Below, piece after piece: positions 12,298 through 21,476 of a stretch of 64,000 bases of DNA. A model generated the notes under the pieces. The model was not told the origin of the DNA. It did not search any database and was given only the letters and a program-made list of their open reading frames with translations. A program made the translations under genes and the position numbers. Origin of the DNA: an uncultured Erythrobacter sp. (GTDB lineage Bacteria; Pseudomonadota; Alphaproteobacteria; Sphingomonadales; Sphingomonadaceae); NCBI GenBank assembly GCA_947499095.1, contig CANMMR010000001.1:124001-188000 (forward strand), given 5' to 3'. Position 1 is the first letter of the stretch. Every line of letters begins with the position of its first letter.

Positions 12298-13534
12298 TCA
12301 GCCGAGCAGCAATTGCATCTGCGCTTCGAAACGGTCGACAATCGCGTCTTTCGACCAGTGGAGCAGGGCTCGCTGGCGCCCGCCCTGTCCGAGTTTATTG
12401 CGCAACCCGGAATGCCGCAGGAGCTGGTCGATGCCCCAAGCGAATGCTGCCAAGTCTTAGGGTGGAACGACGACCCCGTCGCCTTCGATGCCGCGGTCGA
12501 TCCCGGTACCGGGTGCCGCCGTCGCCACGATGGGGCGATCCGATGCCAGCATGTTGCCGAGCTTTGATGGCAGTACGAGGTCGGCAGCATCGGGCAGTTG
12601 AGGCAGGAGATGGATGTCGGCCAGCCGCATCAGGTCGCCGATTCTCTCCTCCGGTTGCAGATCGTGGAACTGGATATTCCCGAGCCCTTCGGCCAGCGCT
12701 TCCAGCCGCGCACGTTTCGGCCCCTCGCCCGAAATCACGAAGGCCAGATCGGCGCGGTAATCGAGCCTGCGCGCCGCCTCGATTACGATCTCGAGCCCCT
12801 GCTTGTTGGCGATATTGCCCGAATAGAGCGCCACGATCTTGCCCTGCAGGCCCCATTCCGCCCGCAAACGTTCGCCATCGCCGGTCGCGATCCGATCGGC
12901 ATGGTTCGCCCAGTTGCGAATTTCGACAATCCGGTCTGCGTCGACTCCCTTCGCTCGGGCGAGCGCGCACATCGGTTCGCTGATGGTGGATACGACATCG
13001 GCCAAGCGTAATAAGCGTTCCTCAAATCGAGCCGCGGCATTAGCAGTTTTGCTACCCTGATCGATGAGGCCGGTCGCCAGCGCCGCGCCGACTTCGAAAT
13101 CCTGGATGTGCAGCCACAGCGGCACCCCGGCGCGGCGCGCCATGCGGGCAGCGACCGGGACGGCGATCATCGAAGGCGCAACGGTAAACACCATGTCCGG
13201 CCTGAATTCGCGCCGCGCCGCGCGAGCGGGCGGATAGGCGCTGCTGGCAAAGCTCATGTGATGCGCCATGCGCCTTACCGGTGGGATTGGACGGCACGTA
13301 ATGCGGGCAGCGCGTGATCGAGACCCCGTTCTCGACACTGCTCTTCCAACGCCCCTTGTATAGCCCGTAGAGCTTCCATTCGGGGTAGTAGGGCTGGCCG
13401 ACCACGGCCTGCACCTCGTGCCCCCGCTCCACTAGCGCCTCCGCAAGACCGGCGGAGTAAGGACCAATACCGATCGGCTCGGGACTGTAATTCAGCCCGA
13501 TGAAGAGAATCCGCCGGGCCGGTCCCTGCGTCAC
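12298..13534 (-). pseudogene. WcaI-like glycosyltransferase, frameshifted and nonsense-mutated
   Basis: Remnant of a family 4 glycosyltransferase for surface polysaccharide. The N-terminal frame starts with a GTG at 13534, overlapping the tetR stop (GTGA), and reads RRILFIGLNYSPEPIGIGPY down to VPSNPTGK. Around 13265-13285 the reading frame shifts by one base, and the protein continues as MAHHMSFASSAYPPA through the GT4 core (VALYSGNIANKQGLE, DIHLLPQLPDAADLVLPSK) to DGVVVPP. There a TAA at 12457-12459 interrupts it. The same frame then resumes with DLAAFAWGIDQLLRHSGL and ends at a TGA at 12298. Two independent lesions make loss of function likely, although a sequencing error could explain one of them. 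Confidence 0.8.
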
Positions 13535-14157
13535 GCCGGACTGATGCTGCCCATCCCGCGGGCATCGCTGACGCGCGCATGAAGGCCATCGAACAGCGCA
13601 TCGATCAGGGCGGCGAGCTTCGCCTCGGTCAGCCGCTCGTCGATCATCGCGATGAGATAGGGCTGGATGTAACAGAGCACCGTCTGGTTGATCAGCGACA
13701 GCGCCTGATTGATTTCCAGCCCTGCGAAATGCCCTTCGGCCTGCGCCTGCGCGATCAATTCGCACAGATAGTGATCGGCCAGGTCGATATAGCTTTGCGC
13801 ATATTCGAAATAGCGCTCGCCCATCTCGACATAGAGCTTGAAGCTCGCTGGATCGTTCTTGAAATTATCGCGCAGCAGCAGGAAGCGGCGAGCGAAGAAT
13901 TCGTACATCTTGCGCCGCGGCGGCAGGTCGGTCGCCATGACCTCGTCCATCACCGCCAGCTTGGGTGCGAACCATTCGCCGGTCACTGCTTCAAGCAGAT
14001 CGGCCTCTTCGGGAAAGACCGTCTCCACCCGGGTGCGCGCGATATTGAGTTCGGAAGCGAGCTTCGCGCGGTTCACTTCCTCGCCGCGGCGCTCCATGAT
14101 CGCCATCGCCTCGCGCGCGAAACGCGAGCGCAGTTCTTCGATCTCGTTCTCGCTCAC
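13531..14157 (-). CDS. TetR/AcrR family transcriptional regulator
   Basis: A 208-residue regulator. The N-terminal helix-turn-helix is seen in RAKLASELNIARTRVETVFPEEADLLEAV (written here in two parts: RAKLASELNIARTRVETVF, then PEEADLLEAV). An all-helical ligand domain with YIDLADHYLCELIAQ follows. The start is the GTG at 14157, preceded by GGGAG at good spacing; a longer opening to 14292 overlaps the neighbouring DUF1295 gene and encodes Pro/Arg-rich nonsense. The stop overlaps the GTG of the broken glycosyltransferase, so regulator and glycosyltransferase were once one translationally coupled unit. Ligand and targets are unknown. Confidence 0.82.
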   Translation of the reverse strand: MSENEIEELRSRFAREAMAIMERRGEEVNRAKLASELNIARTRVETVFPEEADLLEAVTGEWFAPKLAVMDEVMATDLPPRRKMYEFFARRFLLLRDNFKNDPASFKLYVEMGERYFEYAQSYIDLADHYLCELIAQAQAEGHFAGLEINQALSLINQTVLCYIQPYLIAMIDERLTEAKLAALIDALFDGLHARVSDARGMGSISPA

Positions 14158-14230
14158 GCGATACGCTCCCGATTGCTCATAGGGCCCATGTAGCGGTTTC
14201 GCCGCCCGGTTAAAGCCAGAGACGGGCCTC

Positions 14231-15031
14231 TCAGCCGGATTTCGACGGGGGCATGGGGATGAAGGCGGAGGTGCGCTTCTTGTAATCCTCATAGCCCGGG
14301 CGCGAATGCTTCATGCCCTTCTCGAGCAACGCCGCGCCCGACCACTTCACCAGGGTAAAGGTGAGGAACAGCGGCCCGACCACGGTGGCTGCCGCGACCC
14401 ACCATCCGGCAGAGGCTGCGGCGATCCAGATGCCCCACCACACGCAGGCATCGCCGAAATAATTGGGGTGGCGGGTGTAGCGCCACAGGCCAGCGTCCAT
14501 CACCTCGCCCTCGTTCGCCGGATCGGCCTTGAAGCGTGAAAGCTGCCAGTCGCCGACCCATTCGAAGACGATGCCGAGCAGGTAGAGCGCCAGCCCGACC
14601 AGCGCGAGCCCGCTGATCGGGATGGAGGTAGCAGCCTCGAGGATACCGTATTGCGCCGGGCTGCAGACGATGAACAGCAGGACTGCCTGGCCGAGGAAGA
14701 TCTTGGTGAGCGCCGCGAAGGCGAAGCGGCCCTTCTCGCGATCCTTGCGCAGCATCCGCTCGTAGCGCTTGTCCTCCCCCTCGCGCCGCCAGCGCAGGAA
14801 GAGGTAGATCGACAGCCTCAGCCCCCAGACGACTGCCATGCCCATCAGCAAGGTCGCCAGCGGGCCGGGCGCTTCGAGCTGCATCCAGCTGGTAAAGGCC
14901 ATCATCGCCATGCCGAAACCCCAGAAGCTGTCGATGAAGGAGACATCGTCGATCTGCACGGCCACCACCCACAGGATCAGCGTGACCCCAAGCAGGATGG
15001 CGGCATTGGCGATCAGGGCTTCGAGGATCAC
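14231..15031 (-). CDS. DUF1295 (steroid 5-alpha-reductase-like) membrane protein
   Basis: A 266-residue polytopic membrane protein. The C-terminal half carries the family signature LWRYTRHPNYFGDACVWWG, and the end has RPGYEDYKKRTSAFIP, both typical of DUF1295/isoprenylcysteine-methyltransferase-like reductases. Members bind a nicotinamide or SAM cofactor through the RHPNY region; their substrates are mostly unknown. The start is the GTG at 15031, overlapping the stop of the upstream acyltransferase (GTGA), so the two are coupled. This suggests a shared role in membrane lipid modification, which is inference. Confidence 0.82.
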   Translation of the reverse strand: MILEALIANAAILLGVTLILWVVAVQIDDVSFIDSFWGFGMAMMAFTSWMQLEAPGPLATLLMGMAVVWGLRLSIYLFLRWRREGEDKRYERMLRKDREKGRFAFAALTKIFLGQAVLLFIVCSPAQYGILEAATSIPISGLALVGLALYLLGIVFEWVGDWQLSRFKADPANEGEVMDAGLWRYTRHPNYFGDACVWWGIWIAAASAGWWVAAATVVGPLFLTFTLVKWSGAALLEKGMKHSRPGYEDYKKRTSAFIPMPPSKSG

Positions 15032-15660
15032 GCGGCGGCATCCTTCCCTTCGACCAGCAGGCGCTGCGCCTGCGCTTCGAGCACCTTGTAGCGTCCGTAA
15101 TCGGGGCGCTTCGTGCGGAACCATGCGGCGATTTTCGAAAGATCGCTGGCGTAATCGTCGCTCGGTTCGATTGGGTCGCTGAAGCCGAGCCGACGATCTT
15201 TCCAGCTGACCCAGGCCAGCACGATCGGCACTTTCGCCTCCCGCGCGATGTGCCAGAAGCCCGATTTCCATTCCCCGTCCGAGCTTCGCGTGCCTTCTGC
15301 CGCAATCACCAGCGCCAGCCGTTCCGCCGCGCGAAAGGCGTCTGCCACCTGCTCGACGTAGTTCGCGCGCTTGGTCCGGTCGATCGGCACGCCGCCCATG
15401 TCGAACATGAATTTGCGCATGAAGCCCTTGAACAGCGTGTGCTTACCCATGAAGCTCGGCTCGATGCCCTCTTCGGCGGTGGCACCGGTAAAGAACACGA
15501 AGTCCCAGTTCGAGGTATGCGGCGCGCCCGCGATGACGTATTTCGGGATCGCGGGCAGGCCGGTCTCGATCTTCCACCCTTGCAGGCGATAAATTGTCCA
15601 GATGATGCGCCGCACGATCCGCGACAGGATCGATCGATTGCGCGGATTTCGTGCGGTCAT
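15028..15660 (-). CDS. 1-acyl-glycerol-3-phosphate acyltransferase-like protein
   Basis: A 210-residue PlsC-like acyltransferase. It has the catalytic block as APHTSNWDFVF (an H-x4-D motif, H48/D53), the GGVPIDRTKR block, and AAEGTRSSDGEW in place of the usual FPEGTRS. It is smaller than typical PlsC and matches the stand-alone group often annotated as acyltransferase or lysophospholipid acyltransferase. It is coupled to the DUF1295 gene by a GTGA overlap. It probably transfers an acyl chain to a lysophospholipid or related acceptor at the inner membrane. Confidence 0.83.
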   Translation of the reverse strand: MTARNPRNRSILSRIVRRIIWTIYRLQGWKIETGLPAIPKYVIAGAPHTSNWDFVFFTGATAEEGIEPSFMGKHTLFKGFMRKFMFDMGGVPIDRTKRANYVEQVADAFRAAERLALVIAAEGTRSSDGEWKSGFWHIAREAKVPIVLAWVSWKDRRLGFSDPIEPSDDYASDLSKIAAWFRTKRPDYGRYKVLEAQAQRLLVEGKDAAA

Positions 15661-15746
15661 TCAGTCACTCTCCCCGCTCCGCCTAGCAGGCGCAGCGGGG
15701 ATTGCTAAGGCCGTCTACAGATTTTCGACGGCGATGTTCGGGCAGA

Positions 15747-16448
15747 TCAGTTGCTCTTGACAGCAACACGGTCCGCGCGCCCGTCGCCATCCGTATCCTG
15801 CCGCACGATATCGGCATCGCCGTCACCGTCAAGATCGGTCGCGCGCGTAGTCGAGGCCGTCGCCGTGGTGCCAGTGGTGGTCGTACCGGTCGTGGCCGCG
15901 TCGAGACCGCCACCCTCGGCATCGGCTACGAGATGATCGAACAGTGCCTCGTAATGCTTCATGCCCTGACGCATGTCCTCGGTCGAGGCGCTGCCGTCAT
16001 TGTGCCGGTCGACGATCGCGTGACCTTCGCGATAATGGCGCGCGACATCGCCGTGATTGACTGTGAGGTCTTCATAGCGACGGTCGAAATCGGCCATCGG
16101 ATAACCGACGGTCTTCATCATGGTGGCCAGCATGCGGTCGGCATGCAGAACGGCTTCGACGGGGCTGTCCACGAAGACGGCCTTCACGTCTCGCCATTCG
16201 GTGGCGAAGCGGGTGTGCTCGTCTGCGGTCAGCCGGCGAATCTCGAGCGCGTCGACGCGTTCCTCGCGCCGCTCCAGATCACGCTCGGCCTTGGTGCGGT
16301 CCCCGGCATTGTCGAGCGTACGGTCGTATTCGTCGCCGAAGCGGTCGCGCAGGTGGTCGGTCCGGCGTTTGTTGATAGTCATCCAGATGCCGACGGCGAT
16401 CAGCAGGACGATTACGGCAAAGATTACCAGCAGGATGTTCTCATTCAC
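15747..16448 (-). CDS. Membrane-anchored protein with calcium-type repeats
   Basis: Not recognised as a named family. The 233 residues begin with one transmembrane helix (about 5-24), then a long charged, helical, probably coiled-coil region (25-180) rich in Arg, Asp and Glu. A Thr/Ala-rich linker (about 185-205) follows, and the end has two repeats of the form DxDGDGDAD and DTDGDGRAD. Such repeats bind calcium in dockerin and thrombospondin type 3 domains. With one N-terminal helix and no cleavage site it may be anchored with its body outside the cytoplasm. It is transcribed alone between the acyltransferase and mccB. Confidence 0.7.
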   Translation of the reverse strand: MNENILLVIFAVIVLLIAVGIWMTINKRRTDHLRDRFGDEYDRTLDNAGDRTKAERDLERREERVDALEIRRLTADEHTRFATEWRDVKAVFVDSPVEAVLHADRMLATMMKTVGYPMADFDRRYEDLTVNHGDVARHYREGHAIVDRHNDGSASTEDMRQGMKHYEALFDHLVADAEGGGLDAATTGTTTTGTTATASTTRATDLDGDGDADIVRQDTDGDGRADRVAVKSN

Positions 16449-16518
16449 GGAAACTCTCCTCGTTTCCGCCCAAGACCCTCATTTCTCTCTACGCGCCTGC
16501 CCGACTGGCGTTCCGAGG

Positions 16519-18126
16519 CTACATCCGGAAGACGCCGAACTGCGGACGCTCGGGGATCGGCGCTTCGAGGGTGGCTGCGAAGGCAAGGCCCAGCACATCG
16601 CGGGTCTGCGCCGGGTCGATCACGCCGTCGTCCCACAGGCGGGCGGTGGCGTAATAGGGGTTCCCCTCGTCCTCGTATTTCTGGCGGATCGGGGCCTTGA
16701 ACTCCTCGGCCTGTTCCTCGGTCCAGCTGTCGGCGTCGCGGTGGACGGTGGCGAGGACCGATGCGGCCTGCTCGCCCCCCATCACGGAGATGCGCGCATT
16801 GGGCCAGGTGAAGAGGAAGCGCGGTGAGTAAGCGCGGCCGCACATGCCGTAATTGCCTGCACCGAAGCTGCCGCCGATGACCACGGTGACTTTGGGAACG
16901 GTGGCTGTAGCAACGGCGGTGACGAGCTTCGCGCCATGCTTGGCGATGCCTTCCGCCTCGTATTTCCCGCCCACCATGAAGCCCGAGATGTTCTGGAGAA
17001 ACAGCAGCGGAATGCGGCGCTGCTGCGCGAGCTCGATGAAATGCGCGCCCTTCTGCGCACTTTCGGAAAACAGCACGCCGTTGTTGGCGAGGATCGCCAC
17101 CGGCATGCCCCAGATGTGTGCGAAGCCGCAGACGAGCGTGCTACCGTAATTGGCCTTGAACTCGTGAAATTCGCTGCCGTCGACGAGGCGGGCGATGACC
17201 TCGTGCACGTCATAGGGCGCGCGCACATCCTCAGGCACGATGGCGTAGAGATCGTCGGCGTCGAACTTCGGCGGGCGAGGGTCCTTCACAGCGACGTGTT
17301 TCGCCTCTGCATAATTGTCGCCGAGATGGCTCACGATATCGCGCACGATGGTGAGCGCGTGTTCGTCGTTCTCGGCGAGGTGATCGACCACGCCCGATTT
17401 CTTCGCGTGGAGGTCGCCGCCGCCCAGATCCTCGGCGCTGATCTCCTCGCCCGTCGCAGCCTTCACCAGCGGCGGTCCGGCAAGGAAGATCGTGCCCTGG
17501 TTGCGTACGATCACCGTTTCATCCGACATGGCAGGCACATAGGCTCCGCCCGCGGTACAGCTGCCCATCACGCAGGCGATCTGCGGAATGCCTAGCGCAC
17601 TCATGTTCGCCTGGTTGAAGAAGATACGCCCGAAGTGGTCGCGGTCGGGGAAGACCTCGGCCTGGTGCGGCAAGTTGGCCCCACCGCTATCGACGAGATA
17701 GATGCACGGCAACCGGTTCTCCTGCGCGATCTCCTGCGCGCGAAGGTGCTTCTTGACCGTCATCGGATAATAGGTGCCGCCCTTCACGGTGGCATCGTTG
17801 CATACGATCATCACCTGCCGCCCCGACACGCGGCCGATACCCGCGATCATCCCCGCGCCGTTGATCGTGTCCTTGTACATGCCGTTGGCGGCAAGCTGGC
17901 CGATCTCGAGGAAGGGGCTGCCCGGATCGAGCAACCGCTCGACCCGTTCGCGCGGCAAGAGCTTGCCCCGCCCGACATGCCGCTCGCGGCTGCCCTCGGA
18001 GCCGCCGAGTGCGGCTGCGGCGACGATCGAGCGCAGATCGGCGGCGAGCGATTTGTTATGCTCGAAACGCGCCTTGGCGTCGGGTGCCTCGCGGTCGAGC
18101 GTGGATGTGAGAACAGGTGCTGCCAT
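16519..18126 (-). CDS. mccB: Methylcrotonoyl-CoA carboxylase carboxyltransferase subunit
   Basis: Beta subunit of a biotin-dependent acyl-CoA carboxylase. The 535 residues are the usual size, with the [16 protein letters not shown] start, the [14 protein letters not shown] and [13 protein letters not shown] motifs of the N-terminal crotonase domain, and [22 protein letters not shown] and [14 protein letters not shown] in the C-terminal domain (written as separate short motifs). It is assigned to methylcrotonoyl-CoA rather than propionyl-CoA because isovaleryl-CoA dehydrogenase is two genes away in the same direction, as in leucine degradation. The biotin-carrying alpha subunit is not in this window. 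A barstar-like gene separates it from ivd by 2 bp. Confidence 0.9.
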   Translation of the reverse strand: MAAPVLTSTLDREAPDAKARFEHNKSLAADLRSIVAAAALGGSEGSRERHVGRGKLLPRERVERLLDPGSPFLEIGQLAANGMYKDTINGAGMIAGIGRVSGRQVMIVCNDATVKGGTYYPMTVKKHLRAQEIAQENRLPCIYLVDSGGANLPHQAEVFPDRDHFGRIFFNQANMSALGIPQIACVMGSCTAGGAYVPAMSDETVIVRNQGTIFLAGPPLVKAATGEEISAEDLGGGDLHAKKSGVVDHLAENDEHALTIVRDIVSHLGDNYAEAKHVAVKDPRPPKFDADDLYAIVPEDVRAPYDVHEVIARLVDGSEFHEFKANYGSTLVCGFAHIWGMPVAILANNGVLFSESAQKGAHFIELAQQRRIPLLFLQNISGFMVGGKYEAEGIAKHGAKLVTAVATATVPKVTVVIGGSFGAGNYGMCGRAYSPRFLFTWPNARISVMGGEQAASVLATVHRDADSWTEEQAEEFKAPIRQKYEDEGNPYYATARLWDDGVIDPAQTRDVLGLAFAATLEAPIPERPQFGVFRM

Positions 18127-18128
18127 TT

Positions 18129-18524
18129 TCAGTCAGTCTTTCCTGAGCGCCTCTCGCGCTCTTTGACGTAATAAGGGGATTTGTACATCTCAGGATACGT
18201 CCAAGTGTCTTCCTCGGGATCGGATTGGAAATCCAAGGTGAGACTTGTGAATCGATCAGGATGGGCCTGTTGCTGATGTGTCAGCAGGCCTAGGATCTTC
18301 GTTATCTCCGAATATCCACTCCAATCGGATTTCGCGGCGTTCTGCCACACAATGGAGTAAGGACCGCAGCGAAGCGGAATTTCGAAAGCCAAATCCTCAT
18401 CCAGCGCATCAAGGTTATCGGTCAGTTCGTAATCGATCGCGGCGCTTAGCTCGCGAAAAAAATCAGCTTTGGTTTGAAGCTTCGACCCATCGAGTTTGAT
18501 GATGAAGACTCCAGCCTCGGCCAT
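18129..18524 (-). CDS. Barstar family protein (orphan barnase inhibitor-like)
   Basis: A 131-residue protein whose first half looks like barstar: [20 protein letters not shown] is the usual beta-strand and first helix, followed by [14 protein letters not shown], matching the NLDALWDxL core that plugs ribonuclease active sites. The rest is longer than barstar (about 90 residues) and ends in a charged tail. The ATG at 18524 overlaps the ivd stop; a GTG one codon upstream is also possible. No barnase, RhsA-type or other RNase toxin gene is adjacent. It sits inside a leucine-catabolic gene set, 2 bp before mccB. Its codon use does not look foreign to me, but I could not measure it. Confidence 0.68.
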   Translation of the reverse strand: MAEAGVFIIKLDGSKLQTKADFFRELSAAIDYELTDNLDALDEDLAFEIPLRCGPYSIVWQNAAKSDWSGYSEITKILGLLTHQQQAHPDRFTSLTLDFQSDPEEDTWTYPEMYKSPYYVKERERRSGKTD

Positions 18525-19693
18525 CACCCCGCAGCCCCAATAAGCTCGCGCCCGATCAGCATGCGCCTGATCTCGTTAGTCCCCGCGCCGATATCGAGCA
18601 GCTTGGCATCGCGCATGTAGCGTTCGACCGGCCAGTCGAGCGTGTAGCCTGCACCGCCCAAGGCCTGGACGCTTTCGGCGGCCACGCGGAAGGCATTCTC
18701 GCTCGCCAGCAGGATTGCGCCGGCGGCGTCGAAGCGGGTGGTCTTTTCCGCATCGCAGCTCTTGGCGACGGCATAGGTGTAGGCGCGGGCCGATTGCAGC
18801 GCGACATACATGTCGGCGACCTTGGCCTGCATCAGCTGGAAGCTGCCGAGCGGCTTGCCGAACTGGGTGCGCTCGCGAAGATAAGGGATGACCGTGTCGA
18901 GGCATGCCTGCATCACGCCGAGCTGCAGTCCGGCGAGCACCACGCGTTCGTAATCGAGCCCGCTCATCAGCACGCCGACGCCGCCGTTTTCCGGGCCCAT
19001 CACATTGGCTTCGGGCACAAAGCAATCGTCGAACACCAGCTCGCTGGTCGGCGAGCCGCGCATGCCGACTTTCTCGATCTTCTGGCCGATCGAGAAGCCC
19101 TCGAAATCCTTCTCGATCAGGAAGGTCGTGATCCCGCGGCTGCCGGCCTCGGGCGACGTCTTGCCGTAGACGACCAGCGTATCGGCATAGGGCGCGTTGG
19201 TGATCCAGAACTTGGTGCCGTTGAGCACGTAGCCTCCGTCCACCTTCTCGGCCTTCATCTTCATCGAGACGACGTCCGATCCTGCACTCGCCTCGCTCAT
19301 GGCGAGCGATCCGACATGTTCGCCGCTGATGAGCTTCGGCAAATATTTCGCCTTCTGCTCGTCATTGCCCCAGCGCGCGATCTGGTTGACGCAGAGGTTG
19401 GAATGCGCACCGTAGCTGAGGCCGACCGACGCGCTCGCGCGGCTGACCTCCTCCACAGCGATCACATGTTCGAGATAGCCGAGGCCCAGACCGCCGTCGG
19501 CTTCGGGAACGGTAATTCCATGCAGTCCCAGCTCGCCCATGGCAGGCCACAATTCCGCCTTCGGAAACCAGTCCTCGCGATCAACCTTCTCCGCCAGCGG
19601 CGCGATCTGCTCGTCGGCGAAGCGGCCGACGCTCTCGCGGATCATCTCGGCGGCTTCGCCCAGCTGGAAGTCGAAATCGGGGGTCGCGCGCAT
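18524..19693 (-). CDS. ivd: Isovaleryl-CoA dehydrogenase
   Basis: FAD-dependent acyl-CoA dehydrogenase that oxidises isovaleryl-CoA to 3-methylcrotonyl-CoA in leucine degradation. The 389 residues fit the family. The motifs AMSEASAGSDV and GGYVLNGTKFWITNAP bind FAD. The catalytic base appears to be E249 in SGLDYERVVLAG, a position used by isovaleryl-CoA dehydrogenases; the usual C-terminal Glu position reads GAGTNEIRRM as in that family. It leads an operon with the barstar-like gene and mccB. The upstream 175 bp separate it from a divergent kinase. Confidence 0.93.
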   Translation of the reverse strand: MRATPDFDFQLGEAAEMIRESVGRFADEQIAPLAEKVDREDWFPKAELWPAMGELGLHGITVPEADGGLGLGYLEHVIAVEEVSRASASVGLSYGAHSNLCVNQIARWGNDEQKAKYLPKLISGEHVGSLAMSEASAGSDVVSMKMKAEKVDGGYVLNGTKFWITNAPYADTLVVYGKTSPEAGSRGITTFLIEKDFEGFSIGQKIEKVGMRGSPTSELVFDDCFVPEANVMGPENGGVGVLMSGLDYERVVLAGLQLGVMQACLDTVIPYLRERTQFGKPLGSFQLMQAKVADMYVALQSARAYTYAVAKSCDAEKTTRFDAAGAILLASENAFRVAAESVQALGGAGYTLDWPVERYMRDAKLLDIGAGTNEIRRMLIGRELIGAAG

Positions 19694-19868
19694 GGTCTCT
19701 CCTCAAGGATCCCCGAAAACTTGGGGGCTCGCGTAATATCGTTGCGCGCGGGATAGCGAAACGAAGCGCGGCGGGCAAACCCGCTTTGCGTGATCGAAGT
19801 ATTGCGCGGTCCTGCGGGCCGCTGTGGCTTGTAAAACAAGGCGATGAATCTAAAAGCGTTGGCCAGTC

Positions 19869-21395
19869 ATGCTTCTCGACACGTCCACATCCTGGCCGAC
19901 CACCAAAGGCCCGAACCCGGCATTCTGCGGCGAGCAGGACCGCCTGACGGTAATGGCGTCCTATGGGCTCGACGAGCTGGAGAACGACGACGAGCTGCTG
20001 CAGATCGTGCAATTCGCCGCAAAGCTATGCGGGGCGCCGATCTCGCTGGTGAGCCTGGTCGAGGAACAGCGCCAGCGCTTTCTCGCCCGGGCCGGTCTGG
20101 ACGCCACTGAAACACCCCGCCCGACCAGCTTCTGCGCCCATGCGATGATGGAGCGTGAGCCGATGGTGGTGCCCGACGCGCTGCTGGACCCGCGGTTCGA
20201 GCGCAACCCATTGGTGACCGGCGAGCCGAAGATCCGGTTTTACGCCGGCGCGCCGCTCCTGTCGTCGGAAGGAGCGCCGCTGGGCTCGCTCTGCGTCATC
20301 GATACCGAACCCCGTCTGGAAGGTCTGACCGATTTCCAGCGCGAAGGCCTCGAAGTGCTCGCGGCATCGGTGATGCGGCGTCTCAACGCGCGGCGCGAAT
20401 ACCTCGCGGTGCAGGAACAGCTCGTACGCGAGAGCATGCGGCTGCGGCGGATGGCGGAACATATTCCGGTGCTCGCATGGGCAGCGCGGCCCGATGGATC
20501 GATCGAGTTCGGCAACGAGGCTTTCTACGAATATTGCGGCACCGAGGACGTCGGGTCGATCGACTTCGAATCGCTGATCCACCCAGAGCAGAGCGAAGCT
20601 GTCGCCGATCTGCGCGCTCGCTCGCGCAAAACCGAGGACCGCTGGGAAGCCGAAGCGCGCCTCAAGCGGGCCGATGGCGAGTATCGCTGGATGGTCCTGC
20701 GCGCCTGGCCGATGCGCGATGCGGCCGGCAACGTCGAAACCTGGTTCGGCGCAGGGATCGATATCGACGAGACGCACCGTCTTTCGGAAAGCAACGACCT
20801 GCTGGCGCGCGAACTGTCGCACCGCATCAAGAACATCTTTGCGGTCGTCTCGGGCCTCATCGCGATCCGTTCGCGCGGCAAGCCAGAGGTCGAGGGATTC
20901 GCCAAGGAACTCAACGAGGCGATCCGCGCGCTGGGGACGGCGCATGATTACGTCCGCCCCGGCGATGGAAGATCCAGCGACAGCCTGCAGGGCCTGCTGC
21001 GCGATCTGCTCAAGCCCTATGGCGACGGTCGGCCCGACCGGCTGTTGGTCAAGGGCGACGATGTGGAGACCGGCCCGCAGGCCGCGACACCGCTGGCTTT
21101 GATCTTCCACGAGCTGGCGACCAATTCCGCCAAATACGGCGCGCTCGCCTGCGACGACGGGACGATCTGCATCGAGATCGCCCGTGAGAAAAGCGATTGC
21201 GAAGAGCTTCGCGTAACTTGGCATGAAACCATGAAAGGCGTGTGCGATCCGCTCGATTCGAAGCGGGAGGGCTTCGGCTCGCGCTTGCTGCGGATGGCAG
21301 TCGAAAGCCAGCTCGGCGGGCGGTTTGAGCGCACGCTTGCCGATAATGGGCTGACGGTCGATCTGGTATTCCCGGTCGACAAGCTGGTCCCCTGA
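19869..21395 (+). CDS. GAF-PAS sensor histidine kinase, HWE family
   Basis: A 508-residue soluble kinase with no transmembrane segment. A GAF domain spans about 35-175 (LVSLVEEQRQRFLARAGL, GAPLGSLCVID), a PAS domain with PAC spans about 190-305, and the HWE kinase core starts at ARELSHRIKNIFAVVSG with the phospho-acceptor H318. The HWE hallmarks follow: HELATNSAKYGAL (N box) and the WxE of RVTWHETMKG. Such kinases in alphaproteobacteria sense light, redox or small molecules and feed general stress or cell-cycle signalling. No response regulator is adjacent, so it is an orphan here. The cofactor cannot be told from the sequence. Confidence 0.9.
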   Translation: MLLDTSTSWPTTKGPNPAFCGEQDRLTVMASYGLDELENDDELLQIVQFAAKLCGAPISLVSLVEEQRQRFLARAGLDATETPRPTSFCAHAMMEREPMVVPDALLDPRFERNPLVTGEPKIRFYAGAPLLSSEGAPLGSLCVIDTEPRLEGLTDFQREGLEVLAASVMRRLNARREYLAVQEQLVRESMRLRRMAEHIPVLAWAARPDGSIEFGNEAFYEYCGTEDVGSIDFESLIHPEQSEAVADLRARSRKTEDRWEAEARLKRADGEYRWMVLRAWPMRDAAGNVETWFGAGIDIDETHRLSESNDLLARELSHRIKNIFAVVSGLIAIRSRGKPEVEGFAKELNEAIRALGTAHDYVRPGDGRSSDSLQGLLRDLLKPYGDGRPDRLLVKGDDVETGPQAATPLALIFHELATNSAKYGALACDDGTICIEIAREKSDCEELRVTWHETMKGVCDPLDSKREGFGSRLLRMAVESQLGGRFERTLADNGLTVDLVFPVDKLVP

Positions 21396-21476
21396 GCGCG
21401 CAGCGTCTCGCGGCAGCGGCTTTCCCCGGTGGCTCAGCCTGCTAGGGTACGCGGATCGGCAGAGGAGGGGCCCCAA

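Noticed and set aside
12246..12590. A separate small gene downstream of the broken glycosyltransferase
   Set aside because: It is out of frame with the real glycosyltransferase tail, which continues in the original frame past the internal TAA to a TGA at 12298.
9825..13534. A full prophage in the spike-glycosyltransferase region
   Set aside because: There is no integrase, capsid, portal, terminase, tail or lysis gene, and no attachment-site repeats were found.
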